A stretch of 64,000 nucleotides of DNA from Acanthaster planci (taxonomy: Eukaryota; Echinodermata; Asteroidea; Valvatida; Acanthasteridae). Shown here in pieces: positions 11,901-23,703 of this stretch. The position numbers and the translations under genes are program-made. Numbering within the stretch: position 1 is the stretch's first letter; each line of letters starts with the position of its first letter. The notes under the pieces were generated by a model that did not search any database, was not told the origin of the DNA, and saw nothing but the letters and a program-made list of their open reading frames with translations. Location of the stretch: positions 11,056,979 to 11,120,978 of the forward strand of contig NW_019091362.1 in assembly GCF_001949145.1 (NCBI RefSeq). The letters run 5' to 3'.

Positions 11901-14900
11901 ACTTTTCCAGGCATAGAAAACTAAAATAAATTTCAATGAGTTTTTCATGACTTTTCCAGGCCCCGGGAACCCTGCAAAAATGTAGTGGATTTTAAAAACA
12001 GCAGGAAAATGAAGCAAAAAGCAATCACGAGTCTTGAAAAAGACTCAGCTATTTATGGGTAACTGCTACGATGAAAACACAGTGCATGAGGGAGATTGTT
12101 AAGAATGCAAAAAAAAGAAAAGAAAAAGATTTTAGACAATATGGGCGTTTCACAATAGTGCGCCCCCAAGAGTTTGCAACGCGTTGGCCAATCACAATGC
12201 GCGAAATTTGTCGACCTAATGCCCGTTTGGAAAGGGTCGACAAATTTCGAGCGTTGTGATTGGCCAACGCGTTGCAAACTCTTGGAGGTGCACTATTGTG
12301 AACCGCCCGCATTGAAAGATAGGAGAATGAACAGATCACAAAAACTGAGAAATATGCATGTACACATATGTCAATACAAAAAGCTAAAGTTGTTCCTTTT
12401 GTCTGATGTAAACAAACAAAATTACTGAGGAAATTGCTTTGTGCCTCATTTTCACAGAGTGGGCCACAAATAATGTACAGTACATGTACACTTTTTACTT
12501 TTCTGATGGCTCAAGTGAGCCAAACTAAAAAAATTTTCTCATACAAAAGCCAAGCGTGCAAACAGTACACATTATCCTGAAACCACTTGTGTAAACCATC
12601 AAACTTCCTGATTCAGTGATGCCGTTCAACTTTTGCATGCACAGGTGACTGTATGTACATGTGTAACAACTAACCAAAATTTTATATATTTATATACAGT
12701 GGCATACATTTATATACAGGTTTTTAGAAAAAACGACTTAACGAGGAAGAACAATTATTCAATGTGATACCAATTTTCACAATCCAAGACAAAGCCACAT
12801 GTAAAACAACCCCCATGTACCCTTAAAAAAAAACAAAAAAAAATTAAACACAACAAAACAAGAAATCCATGACCGTTTTAATTTTTTCACGATCAACTTT
12901 GCAACTGTAATGAACTTTAAGTTGGATCTGTGTCAACTTCTCCTGATACCACACCTGGCTAAATAGTTTTCCCAACAGCTGTTAGAGATAATTAATAGCG
13001 TCACTCATTCAACTCCAGCAATGAACTCGGCAATGTTGTCTAGTCCAAGGTCCTGTGTGGGGCACAACCCCAGACATGCCAGATACGTTACAAATACATG
13101 TACCAAGTCCCCCCCCCCACATGTGCAGGTACAATCATCTTTGAAGCTGGGATGCATAGACAGTGTACATGTACGTACATGTACGAGTATAAATATTAAA
13201 TGTACCAGTATCATCGACAACTGAATCAACTGTTGCATATGGTGAAATAATCGGTGCAAAACTTGTTCCTACCATCCTCTCTTCCATCCTGATTCAAAAT
13301 GCTTAGTGTGGTCAGAGGGACCAGTAGCATGAGTACACCAGCACATTATCATCAACACCACTAATCCATGCTAATCATCTACCTCAGGCCAACTGACTGT
13401 GAATGCTAATAATATCTGTGATACAGTGCGATGTCTGTTTGCTTTTTCTCACCACAATGACACTGACACCTAACACTTATCCAGGAAATACTGCACTGTT
13501 CATATGACATGTGTACACATGTATGGTGCATGTACCAGTACGTATGTGCTGCAATCCCTGAATACTGAAAAATGTTGATTTTTGGGGAGGTATAATTGGA
13601 AGTGGGACCTCTATTAAACTTGACACAAAATACTATGTCCATGATGACACCATGCGTTCAGCTTACCCTACAGCCCATGCATGCATGATTGACTTTCACA
13701 GCTTAAGAGCAGTTGTGCAAAGCATCTGTACACTGTGCATTATGTACATGTAAAATTGCAACTGTGTGCAGTCACAAATAAGTACATGTACATACATGAA
13801 CACTGGAGTCAAGTTGGTAAAGTAGTTTTTTCGTTGCCTTTCACTTCTGCAGCAAGGGTTTGAATCCATGCTCAGTCCACCTGTGGATTGGGTTTTCGAT
13901 CCCTACTCGATTGCTTGGGTTTTATCCAGAATGTTCTCCTGCACTTTTCCTCCCACGTCTAAAACTGTAACTGCTTCTCTCACTGTCTCCTCTCTACAGA
14001 TGTACAGTAGGTGGATGTGGGTTGTTTGGTGGCTCCTTGCAACACCCTTGTATGCCATCAGCTGGACCACATTAATTGTACAGTGCATTTCAACGTACAT
14101 GTACATCTAAGGGTAGGAAATTTGTGCTCTATAAATGAATAAATTATTTCAATATATTATTCATAAATACCTTGGACAGTTTTTCTATTCCTATTGGTTG
14201 AAACGTGCCACATGACCATGTATTAACATTTGATAATGCCCACTGCATAAATCACGCGCTGGCACATGGATACGAGACAGTTTAATCGGATCTGATTGGT
14301 CAGGAGTCTCTGTGCACGCGATGCACCACACGTGTGCCAAGTTCATTGAAGGGGATTTTATTGGACAACTTTCAAAAGGAATATACAATGAAATGGAAGG
14401 GATGTTCAGAAAAATAAAAGCGAAGTTTTAGAACAAAATTGTTGGAAATCCATCATATGGTGATTACTTTTGACTCTTTGAATAAAAAGTTATTTATGAA
14501 TGGGAATAAATATGTGTATGTACATCATTTCCAGGAAAAACGAGACTTTTTTTGGCATAAGGCCAGATTTCTAATCTGAATGAGTTCATGTATTAGGGCC
14601 TAAGAAAAATATCTCTTTGATAGAATACATGACTTTTGGCTCTGAAATAGGCCTCTGAGTGACATACATGTAATCTTTGTTCTCATCCATTTTTTGTCTG
14701 CTTAATTTGGTGCAGAAAACATTTTAGTTCAGCAGAGACCTTTTATCTTAAGCTTGAAAAAGCACTACCAGGGTGTATGAAGGAACTGCTGGCTTCACCA
14801 TTTTATTCAACATCTTCTAGGCATCATCTACCAAGGGAAAATCAAGCAAAACTAATGACACAAACAATTTGTCACTCAAGGCCAAAATCTTGAACTGTGA

Positions 14901-17900
14901 AAAATGCCAACAAGGTGGGAAAAAAAGACAGAATGGACAGGGACACACAGGGGAATTTACTCCTCAGTCAAGGAAAATGTCAGCTGTCACTGTGACAAAT
15001 AGCTATGAAGAGTGGATGCCCCACTATTATTCCAATCAAGTGGACACTGATTGCATCAAAGAGTGAAGAGAATACCCTGCAATGATACCCCATGATGCTG
15101 CTGCAGGCACTTAACAGAAAAGGACGGTGTGTGTGCCTCCTCAAGGTTGGCGGGCTAGAACGGCCACATCTGATGAGACACGTAAGGGAATATCAATGTG
15201 GGCAGAGGCTAACAACAGAGCAACGGGACATTTAACTTATGCAATGCGCACAAGTCATTGACACAACCAGCAGTACATGCAGATGCAGTTGTTGAGCTCT
15301 TGAAGATTTTTTAAAGCAAAATACCTTCAGTGTGCCAGTACGTGAATACAACCACATATATTAATCATTTTGCTGCAAAAAAAGTTACTAAAACTGCCAG
15401 TAGCATCTGGCTACAAAAATTACCCCACCACACTTTTGTGGCCCTTGTCCATGCCCACACAAAAATTATCATGTGGGACGAGGAGAATAAAAACGCCCAA
15501 AAAGCTGATGTTTTTTTCCAATTCTTTCATTTTTTTCCAACACCTACATATACAAGTACATTCAATTAAAATTAATAAGTCCGTAAGCTTATTAAGTCCG
15601 TAAGCTGCTTGTCCATGTTAATACATGTACGCTACACATACAGTGTATATATGTTATGAAAAAAACCCTGCATGCTGACATACATAAAATGACTTCCTTC
15701 AAATTCTTTCCCCAAATTTTCATCAATAGCCTCTGGCCAGTGGGCCGTGGGCCATGGCCCCTGGTCCCTGCAGTTTAACACGTACATGTACACATGTACC
15801 CAGGGGCTGAAATAACCCTGGTGGCCAGCTGTCTATTTCTATCCCTGTTTAACATGTATTAAATGTTGTCAGTTTCAACATGAATATTCAGCCACATTCT
15901 CCAGTTAACATTTCTTTGCTGTTCAGTGCAATGTGCAGGTTGGATATGTGTAGGTGTGATGATTATACATGTATACTATTCTCCAAGATGACAAAATCAT
16001 GTATTTTCTGATCTGGCGTCATGTGAAATAATTTACATTACACAAAACAGGTCAATGACCTGCAACACTGTAAAGGCATCAGGCTAGCCCACCCCTAATT
16101 TACAAGGTCAAAGATCTTTTGGGCATACACATAATCCAACTGTGGAAGTGAAATAGCAGCCCCATTAATGAGCTGCTCATACAAATGCCACAGTTAGGAA
16201 ACTGTTATGACCGGGATTTAGCTAATGTGTGCATCTAGCTACGAAAATCTGTCTAGTTCAGCTTGGAAGTACTTGTACGTATTGATCTTTGAGGAGGAAA
16301 GTGGTGACTAGCCAGAAAATTGGTAAAGGTAATTCACAGGTACCTGGCCACTGAAGCATCGGACATGGCACTGCTCCCCATACGCTGCAGCTGCTTTCGG
16401 CGACTCTGGAGCGCCTTCGTCTGGTTTGCCAAGTTGATGATGTCGCTGTTGGTGAGCTTCTTCGCAAGCGTTTTGCCCCTGAGAGGCAAACATGTAAGCA
16501 GAGTCCTTACTAATCTTGTGGCGTGGTTGAACTTTCTAGAACGTTCACCAGGTTTCAGCTTTTGGGAAAGACTACAGTGTGAGGAGGTGCCACAGCAGTA
16601 CATTAACTTAAACATTGATCATTTGAAATGTACACACAATATACATGTATGATCTACTACTCAGTACAGTAACTTGGTACAGTACATGCCGAGAGATGCT
16701 GCGACAGACTACATGTACATGCCTCAGATCTAAATTTTCAAATAAGTTTTAAAAAGCAAGTTTCCTATATCTGTAAAAACATCCGTGAAATGATTTGAAA
16801 ACAATAACAAGTGACAGCAATCTTTGGCTCTCACAACACATGCAACTGCCAAATGAAAGTTGATTCAGGCAAAGGTAGTATACATCTCCATTTTACTGGC
16901 AGTTCAAGTAACTGATAAAAGTACTGCAAGGCCAAACTACCGAGGCAAGTCACATCAGAAGCGGCCCAGCTACATGTGTAATAAGTGAAATCAACTTTGA
17001 AGCAAGATTATTTTTCTAAAGGTGTTTCTCTGTCTCTCAAAAAACAAAACAAAAATAAATAACAACCTCATAGAAACTTGCACAGCTAGTATATTAGAGG
17101 GGAAAAAAGGATGAGAGGGTTTGAAAGTTGGGGTAGGTAATGGCAGATGGTAGGGAAGTTCTCTTACCCCGGCCCTGTGACTTGATTGGTCGTGGCATCC
17201 TCGCCTTTGATGGAACCTGTGACTGAACCTGCATCAGCACCCAAGCCCAGATCATCCTCGACACTAGCGACAATGCGCTTTGGAATGCCTGGGGGGGAGC
17301 AGAAGAAATATGACACAGGAAAACAAACAAATCAAGTAAAAAGCTGTGCAAGCAAATAAACACAAACATTCATCCTGATCCCTCAACTGATGTGTTGTTC
17401 TTCATGCGCCCAACGTAAACTCCAAAAAGGCCAGGAAAACAGACCCATTGCCAAAATGTCCTTCAAGGAAATTAAAGAGCCAATATCTCAGTACAATGTG
17501 CACAATATGTGTCACTGAGTATTAGAACCCACACGCACACACTCATTGCAGTATTCAAAATTACCCACAGCCCATCGACAAAGACATAAGATATTTAAGA
17601 CAACCTGAACTGAATAACTGAGGAACAGCAGTCATTCTGCATTCCCGCACCCCTCTTCTTTCCCTGTTTTTGTCCTTGTAAGAAGTCATAGACAAAACAT
17701 CAGACAGAGTCGGAAATTCCTTTATAAATAAGATTCGCTGTGAAATGAAAATGGCATACAAGATTTTATCATTCAGAGTCTTGCCCATGCATGCATAGTG
17801 TTCAAAATGACAATCGCGAGACCGCGGATGCCAAGTTTGTGGAAGGCTGATTTAATCTGCATTAATTCACATTGGAAATGAATGCATGGATAGTACAAAG

Positions 17901-20900
17901 GGTATGTCTAATATGGCAAAACTTCAATGTACGTGTATGTATACATGTACCCCAAACAGACAAAAAGAGAGAATGTGGAAAGTTATTTTTCGAAGAAGAT
18001 AATACATGTATGGTAATTACACCAATCATGGTGAAATCTTAGGTGGTACACCTACCGTTTCCTGAGTCCGAAATCTTCCTGTTGGCAGGTAGCAAGCTGC
18101 CAATGCTTTTTCGGTGGTCCCCATTGACCTGTCCTGGGGTCAACGTGATGTCAGGGTCCCCTTCCTGGCCATCGATGGAGTCCACCCAGAGCTGGATACT
18201 GTCCCTACTGGAGGACGTGGAAAGCTGGGAACAGGAGTAGGTGGAATCTGCCAAAGGAAGAAAAGAGTCCCTTGCTCAAATGAGAAAATATTACTACTGG
18301 TCCCAAAATCTAAAACATGAATACAGTAGATTTTTTTCTACATATTGTTTTGGTTGCATCATTTGGTAATACACTGTTATCCACTTGACAAAACTTAATA
18401 CTGTGCATTGTACAACAAAATAAAGATATGTACTATATCTGAACAAACATATATCGGTACAATGTGTAAAGCTATGATCATGACAAAAACCATGATCTAT
18501 GCGTTACTTGCACGTTAATGGCCTACGTGCATGTATGTACCGGTATCTCAACCTGCTTCTCTCATTATCAAGGCTTGATTGTTATTTTTAGACACAACTT
18601 TTGCGGGCTTACTTTTGCATGCATGTACAATGTACACCTATGTGTACATGTACATGTACTATGCAGGTACATGTACTGTATGTACCGGTACGTACGGTAC
18701 ACGTACAGTATTTACAGGAAAATGCCATAACTGTCTTCAGTCCTTTGGCAGGTGAAGGATTGAGGATGGTTAGGTGCCAACAGCTTACTTGTACATGTAG
18801 CAGAACCTCTACAGTGAACACCAGGTACATGTACATGTACAGTACATTTACCAGACAGATGTGAATTGTGTACACATAAATGTGCCCATGCATGTACACA
18901 CTGTAATCATCAACATGCATAAAACACATGTAAACCTAAACTTGAACAGTTTTCAAGATTACCCTATCAGTGCAATATCATGCCAACAGAACAATATCCT
19001 GTCAAAGCAAATGACACAACACAGACTTCACTTTTTTTCCTCTAAAGAGCCATGAAATTGCGCAGAACTTGAGGTTTTTGTGGCATTGGTCATGTTACCA
19101 TGATTTCAAGTCGACCTCCTAGTACCGGTACATGTGCATGTATATTGTACAGTACATGCACATGTACTGTATGTACCTGTACTGGTACATAAAGTGTACA
19201 CAGACTTCACCAGAATGGGGGCAAAGCTTTCTGAGGGGAGGGGGAGTGGTAAAGATACTGTACATACAGTACATGTCCCATTCAGCAGCAGCAAACTGGC
19301 AAGCTACAATGTAGCAACAGTGGACTGAGGTTAATTCCACGGCACAGTGTATTTTCGCATAAACTGGTGATTGTCATCCCCTTCCCAGCACTTTTTTTTT
19401 CAATTTTTGTCTTTTTCTTTTCATTTTTTCCAAGAACCAAACTCTCCCTCACTCCACTCAAGTCTGCCTACATAGTTGATAACAGAAGCTTTCTTTGCAG
19501 TAAACCAGTTATATGCCCCCCAGCCACGTGTTTCCGAAACACGTGCCATTGTGTATCAATGACCAGTGGATGAACACCGAGATGTACCGGGGTCCAGCAA
19601 ATGGCCATTTTATCAATGGTGAAAATCTTTATGCCAGAGGGGAATCAGTCCTTCAGGATCTGCCCAACATGCTGTTACTAAAATAATTCCTCCGTTATAC
19701 ACTTACAGCCATGGTTAATTGCTGCAACGTGCAAACAGATATGGGCTGAGGAGATTGGATCTCATTTCCACCAGCAGAGATACGTACAAGTAGATGTGAA
19801 TGTACATGAACTCAGGTACAGATCTACATGTAAATGTACAGTATGTACATGTACAACCCTACCCTGTTTTTTTTGTTTTTGTTTTTTTGGGGGTGGGTCA
19901 CCTTCTTTTATCAGTTCTTTTGTTTGTAAGCCTCAAACGTCATCACTTCTCATATCTCCTTTTTATCAGACGAAAGAAACCTCCACAAAAGTTTGGAAGC
20001 ATCTTTGGCAGGTGAACGGACTTCACCTTTACAGATGGGTAAAGCACAATACTGACAGTACATGTATATGTGCATGTAAACAAGTGGCGTGTGGGTGAAG
20101 TGAAGAGTAGTGAAGTGAACGCATTACAAAAACCAAGCCCCGTCGCCAGCCTTGGCGTTGGGGGGCCATAGTACCAGCTGACGGACATACAGTATATCAC
20201 AAGAACAATATTATGCATACGGTTTGCGCCAATGGGTGCCAGTTGCTGGGGAGGGGACTTCTGAGCCCCTTCAAAAGACGGGCCTGCATCAACCATAACA
20301 CGTGAAGTTCCATAAAATGTGAAGTTTATAAAAAAGGTGAGAGCAATGTACAACATACAGGTGCGTGTACATTTACATGTCACTGCTTCATATGTAGCAG
20401 TACAGCAAATATAGCAAATTTCAGAAGTGTGAGAACACCTACATATCTCGGTAATTTTCGATGAGATTTGTTGGCTTATTGCAAATGGCTCAATTGATGG
20501 TAATTTCAAATGAAATGAACTGGGAGGAAAAGGTATGGTGTGATACTCGATATTGCTGGCAGTCTGACAAGAAAAACCGTTATAAAACTTGCCATATATT
20601 ACATGTATATACATCGTACATGTACACGTGTACCTGCACGTTTTGAATTTAAAACAACTAATGCAATACACGATAGTGTAACAAGTCTGTTTACATGTAC
20701 AGTAGCATAAAAATACTGGTATTCAACCACATCATAATGTAAGTCCTTTTTTTCATAAAAACTAGCAACCATGTTTTAGGCTGTATACACCAACGTACAT
20801 GTAACTCATAGAAAAACATTCACTGTGTGGCCTGGTACATGTACATTACAAACCCTTCAAAGTACCTTCTTTTTATACAATACAGAAACTTGCTTGCCGG

Positions 20901-23703
20901 ATGCCTCCAGGGGGCATGTGCCATTACCATGAATACTGAACATTAAAATGAAACAGAAAACAATAAAGCAGCAACCATTTTTACTGGTGGGCAACTCCAT
21001 GTACATGTACAGCATGGAGAAGATTTTCACAATGTGCAAAAATCGTTTTCTTTAATTATGCTGGTAGTACCTCATACACAGACTTATTTGAAATTTGCGG
21101 CAGTGCAAGGGTCAGGTACATGTCAAGGTATCCATTGCCACGGTAACTTCATACATTTGCGATCTCCCTTTCTTGGTTTTTATAATCATCACCGCTTTCA
21201 TGTAAAGAGGGTAATGTTAAAATGACTTTTCTCCCAATTTTTTTTTCCTTTCCATTTTGTTTTAAAACATTATACTTCACTGCTTTAACATGACTTCCAC
21301 AAGCAAATAAAACATCATTAAAGTCAAAATTACACAACTGATGCCAGGGGCAGTCGCTATCTTGATAACTGCATTTTGCATTTTCATGAGGAAAAGCAAA
21401 CAGGCCCTCCATTTGAGCACATAAAAAAAGAGAAATTAGATTTTTGTTTTCACAAAAAGACACACCTGTGTCACCTTCCCTATGGAAAAACACGCTAAGC
21501 AGAGGGGCCAGAATGTAGGAAAACGTGGATTTGCGTTTTCATGAAGCTTTGCTAATTAATTTTGGCTGATTACATGTAAACTTGTACTGTGCTCATTCTA
21601 CCACTAATTACTGCGTTGTAAAAGTTTACAGTTAAAAACTCATTCGAAGGTGTCCTTGTAACATTATAAGAGTTGTTGTACAGTACATGTATGTACATGT
21701 ACATGTACATGTACAAACATGTACTAGTAATACTTTTTTGCAGTTTTAAGGATGGCATGTGCATGGCATATTATACAAAAAGTAAACTTTCTGTTTTAAA
21801 TGAAATTCATAAAAGCTGAAAGGAAAAAAAAGGAAGGGTGTATATGTACATTGTACGTGAACATGTACATGTACTGTACATGTACCAGTACGGGGTACAG
21901 TCGGTATACAATCAGGATTAAGCTGTGCAATCTGCTATCATCCTGAGAGGAAATGAAAGCCTGTTACACCTGCCATGTGCTACTGGCTCTACAACTGAAA
22001 AACTAATTAGCAGATTTAGACCTTTGTACAATGCTAGTATAGACATTGTCAGAACTAGAAAGGAGAGAAAGAAATTAACAATGTGTGTGCACGGGGGCTT
22101 GAAGGGGAACAAAACAGTGATGGTGATTAACATGCACCCTAGGAAGTTGGGTTAAAGACACAGCACAGTACCTCTTGACTCAGGGCAAGATTTTGCTTAC
22201 TGGACTGCATATGCCTGTACACGTGGGAGATGCACTGCAATAATACATGTACACTGTTTTCAAGGGATAAGAAGGGCACAAATCGGAATCAGATCATTCC
22301 AGAGATAGTGGTTGCTATGCAAAAACTTGCCCTGAATCATGAGGTAAATTAATCTGGGAAATTCAAATTATGTTTATGTGCAATCTGATAACTCAGTGCA
22401 CCAGATTTTATTCAAATTTAACTTGCAAAGGGCTTATTTCTTTCAGAGATATTTTGTGGGTTTTTTTTTGTTTTACATGTATGCTGATGTAAATTTCCAC
22501 ATTTGGGAGCAGATCTGGAATGTCATCCCAGGGAAAGAAACTGGGTATGTTACTGTACGTTTAGAACACATTCTTTAATTTCCAAGTGATAAGTGATGTA
22601 AATAATTTTCCAAACAAATTTTTTAAAGATAGTTGCAGTCAATGTCAATGATAGTTCAATGTCAAATTACCCAACAGTGTCATCCCTCAACATCACAGCA
22701 ACAGCGCCCCAGTCGTCCCAAAGAGCACTGACAATTCTCAAATAAAACAACACTTTCGATGCACTCAATGCAAAAGAGCTTTTAAACAGTTTTCATGTAT
22801 TGAAGAAAAGTACACATGCATGTACCGGTACCTCAGCTGCGTAGACAATGCATATAATCTGAGAAAAAAGTCATTACATTAACCTTTCAAATGATATCAC
22901 ACAAAAAATTTGTGAAAAATAAATGTTAAGAGTCTGATAGAGCATTTTGTGCCATTTTGACACATATGGATAGATGGACAATCCATCTCCATGTCTGCAA
23001 CAATGTACATGTGTTCCAAAAAGCTCACCTGAGCTGACTGTGGTAATCCTTTGCCGTGGTGAGACTCCATCACTGGATCTGATTTCCCACGGCAGACGCT
23101 CCCCAGTCGACCAGATACGTCTTCGTTTGGGATCCTGTATTCGTCCCCCTTCCCCAGGCAGGGGCTTGGTTGAGGGCAGCCCATGTACGTAATCGGCGAC
23201 GCGCCTCTTCCACGACCTCTGCGCACTGTCCAGCTCCTGTAGTCGACTGTTGATGATTCTGGCCTTTTCGTCATCTGAGGCTGGCGGCAGAAACACCTCG
23301 CTCACATCCGACACCTGTGGTGATGCCCGGTCAAACACTTGACTCGAGTCAACGGTCTGCTGCGAGTCCGTACGGCCAGCACGGTAGTGTAGCACGTCTG
23401 TCATGGTGGCACTGCGGGACCGGGTCAGGTAGCCACTACCGGTACCTAGTTCACCCACTGCACCAGTGGCATGGCCCCCACTCTTCCGGTGCTGCTCTAC
23501 AGTACTGTAGGCCTCAGCTAGCGCTCGTATCGAGTCCAGGTATTCGCTCTGTGACTGCGCCCGGATGGGCAAGGAGTTGGAACGACTTCGACCACCGACT
23601 GATTCCAGACCAATTCTCTCATCTATGCTGCTACCTGATGATCCAGCTGTGTAAAGCCGATCCACTCCCCGACTGTTTCTGCCTGTGTCGTTTCCAGTCA
23701 CAC
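2104..23703 (-). CDS. ITPRID: ITPRID-family (KRAP/SSFA2/TESPA1-like) gene, six joined exons, partial at both ends
   Basis: Six minus-strand exons (23703-23029, 18247-18056, 17288-17168, 16478-16344, 9140-8953, 2981-2104) join through AG acceptors and GT donors. Intron phases are 1,1,2,2,1 and match at every junction, giving 729 codons without a stop. Introns are about 4.8, 0.77, 0.69, 7.2 and 6.0 kb. Family features appear in the expected order: a 'SVEDDLGLGADAG' segment near residue 295, a KRAP IP3R-binding block near residues 374-436, and 'QESFEIEE' at the end. Vertebrate members bind IP3 receptors and tether them near actin (KRAP/ITPRID2) or act in T-cell calcium signalling (TESPA1). A similar cytoplasmic adaptor role is inferred here. 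The usual C-terminal coiled-coil region is not seen and should lie beyond the left edge. The N-terminal exon is missing: an in-frame stop lies just upstream of 23703. ITPRID1, ITPRID2 and TESPA1 cannot be told apart here; an invertebrate pro-orthologue is likely. Confidence 0.88.
5324..5431 (+). other. Candidate plus-strand exon inside the ITPRID intron
   Basis: Acceptor 'ctgaccattttag' and donor ACAG|GTACAT enclose 108 bases. They read 'VKPKKWRPIPIPTNEREKFE' then 'SQMVKAIKEIPVSKT' without a stop. The composition (Lys/Glu/Pro-rich, amphipathic) is protein-like. No family was recognised and no partner exon was found. It may be chance or a nested gene. Confidence 0.22.
6545..6720 (+). repeat. 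Dispersed repeat family R1, copy 1 (CpG-decayed)
   Basis: It shares 'atgtatggtcttt' and 'tgtctttctttc'-type blocks, in the same order and spacing, with 44430-44640. It also matches the reverse complement of 40561-40665. Where the 44-kb copy has CpG, this copy often has TG or CA, as expected of an older methylated copy. No family name is recognised. Confidence 0.6.
8953..9140 (-). CDS. ITPRID: ITPRID-like exon E: KRAP IP3R-binding domain core
   Basis: The acceptor is 'tttcctttaatacag' and the donor is ATATG|GTGAGG, phase 2 in and phase 1 out. It encodes 'SDLLYARNDPEELLLSLGFG', then 'RIPGRFLQQPSMAQGISVDN' and 'YLMLSETQDQKYG'. The DPEE-(L/I)-L-x-x-LGFG and (R/K)IPxRF plus AxGI pattern defines the KRAP_IP3R_bind domain of ITPRID1, ITPRID2 and TESPA1. 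In human KRAP two adjacent Phe after this Arg are reported as needed for IP3R binding (from memory). Here the pair is Phe-Leu, as I recall for ITPRID1. A short Gly/Lys insertion ('GGGKEPNPLD') replaces the acidic linker of the vertebrate proteins. Confidence 0.93.
11690..11980. repeat. Degenerate repeat built on 'ttccatgacttttccagg'
   Basis: At least six imperfect copies of a (t)tccatgactttt/ttccatgatttt unit occur here. They end in 'ccaggccccgggaaccctgc'. This style of degenerate array is familiar from interspersed repeats in many marine animals. It is noncoding. Confidence 0.6.
12142..12310. mobile_element. Foldback (MITE-like) element with about 75-bp inverted arms
   Basis: The left arm (12142-12216) and right arm (12235-12310) are reverse complements with few mismatches. 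They enclose an 18-bp loop around 'taatgcccgtttggaaag'. The arms contain CCAATCA/TGATTGG, 'acgcgttggcc' and a SalI-like GTCGAC at the inner edge. The outer ends read caatRYgggcg on both sides. It has no coding capacity. It is consistent with a small nonautonomous DNA transposon or a hairpin-RNA source. Confidence 0.75.
13830..14150 (+). repeat. SINE/LINE-tail-like dispersed repeat
   Basis: It starts with a stretch holding a pol III B-box-like word ('gggtttgaatcc'). It continues through 'ggttttatccagaatgttct' and 'cctcccacgtctaaaactg'. It ends in 'gtgctctataaatgaataaa', which resembles the 3' tails of LINE-mobilised SINEs. No target-site duplication was established. Confidence 0.4.
16344..16478 (-). 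CDS. ITPRID: ITPRID-like exon D
   Basis: The acceptor is 'tttgcctctcag' and the donor is GGCCAG|GTACCT, phase 2 in and phase 2 out. It encodes a Lys/Arg/Gln-rich helix-like segment, 'TLAKKLTNSDIINLANQTKA', followed by 'SRRKQLQRMGSSAMSDASVA'. This corresponds to the basic linker with a Ser/Gly tail that precedes 'SSVSELL' in vertebrate members. Its last two bases plus the first base of exon E form a Ser codon, giving '...ASVASVSDLL', in line with the family. Confidence 0.85.
17168..17288 (-). CDS. ITPRID: ITPRID-like exon C with the EDDLxLGAxA motif
   Basis: The acceptor is a run of C ending in cag and the donor is CCGG|GTAAGA, phase 1 in and phase 2 out. It encodes 'IPKRIVASVEDDLGLGADAG', which matches the 'SFEDDLSLGAEA' segment I recall from human ITPRID2, located the same distance before the IP3R-binding block. 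This is one of the three strongest family signatures in the window. The open frame ends in-phase with exon D, completing a Gly codon. Confidence 0.88.
18056..18247 (-). CDS. ITPRID: ITPRID-like exon B
   Basis: The acceptor is 'cttcctttggcag' and the donor is AACG|GTAGGT, phase 1 in and phase 1 out. The exon reads through 'STSSSRDSIQLWVDSID' and 'KISDSGNG'. The I-x-L/I-W tract corresponds in position to an Ile-Trp-Leu segment upstream of the EDDL motif in vertebrate KRAP. The junction to exon C completes a Gly codon. Confidence 0.85.
18248..23028. other. Intron between ITPRID exons A and B
   Basis: Very dense TACATGTA/GTACATGT clusters (18.5-18.9, 19.1-19.3, 21.7-21.9 kb). One copy of repeat family R2 lies at 22688-22815. 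A minus-strand open stretch at 19943-20671 is built largely of translated TACATGTA repeats and is not credible as a gene. Confidence 0.6.
22688..22815 (+). repeat. Dispersed repeat family R2, copy 1
   Basis: It shares 'cacagcaacagcgcc' and 'gttttcatgtattgaagaa' blocks, at similar spacing, with 33045-33170. It looks like the tail of a longer interspersed repeat. Unnamed. Confidence 0.45.
23029..23703 (-). CDS. ITPRID: ITPRID-like exon A (N-terminal, Ser-rich and basic)
   Basis: Acceptor 'ttcatttgatcag' precedes the exon and donor G|GTGAGC follows it. Phase is 1 at both ends, and it gives 224 codons. The encoded stretch is low complexity at first, with 'SRSNSLPIRAQSQSEY' as a possible phospho- or 14-3-3-type site. 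It continues into a charged region containing 'LDSAQRSWKRRVADY'. This resembles the basic N-terminal part of vertebrate KRAP, where a Trp/Lys/Arg-rich segment occurs. A stop codon lies two codons before the acceptor in this frame and the first internal Met is near residue 100. The true start is therefore either in an unseen upstream exon or at that internal Met. The G+C and CpG of the exon are well above those of the flanking introns. Confidence 0.82.

Larger units (their letters stand above)
9141..16343. other. Large intron between ITPRID exons D and E
   Basis: It contains a degenerate 'ttccatgacttttccagg' repeat (11690-11980), a foldback element (12142-12310) and a SINE-like block (13830-14150). 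Numerous TACATGTA clusters and a pyrimidine/A-rich stretch near 12820 are also present. No exon was detected between 9141 and 16343 in the ITPRID frame. Confidence 0.6.

Noticed and set aside
13868-14110. 80-codon plus-strand frame
   Set aside because: It lies within the SINE-like repeat.
19943-20671. 242-codon minus-strand open frame
   Set aside because: Much of it is translated TACATGTA-type sequence (YTCTCT, HVHV runs) with no domain; it is a repeat artefact.
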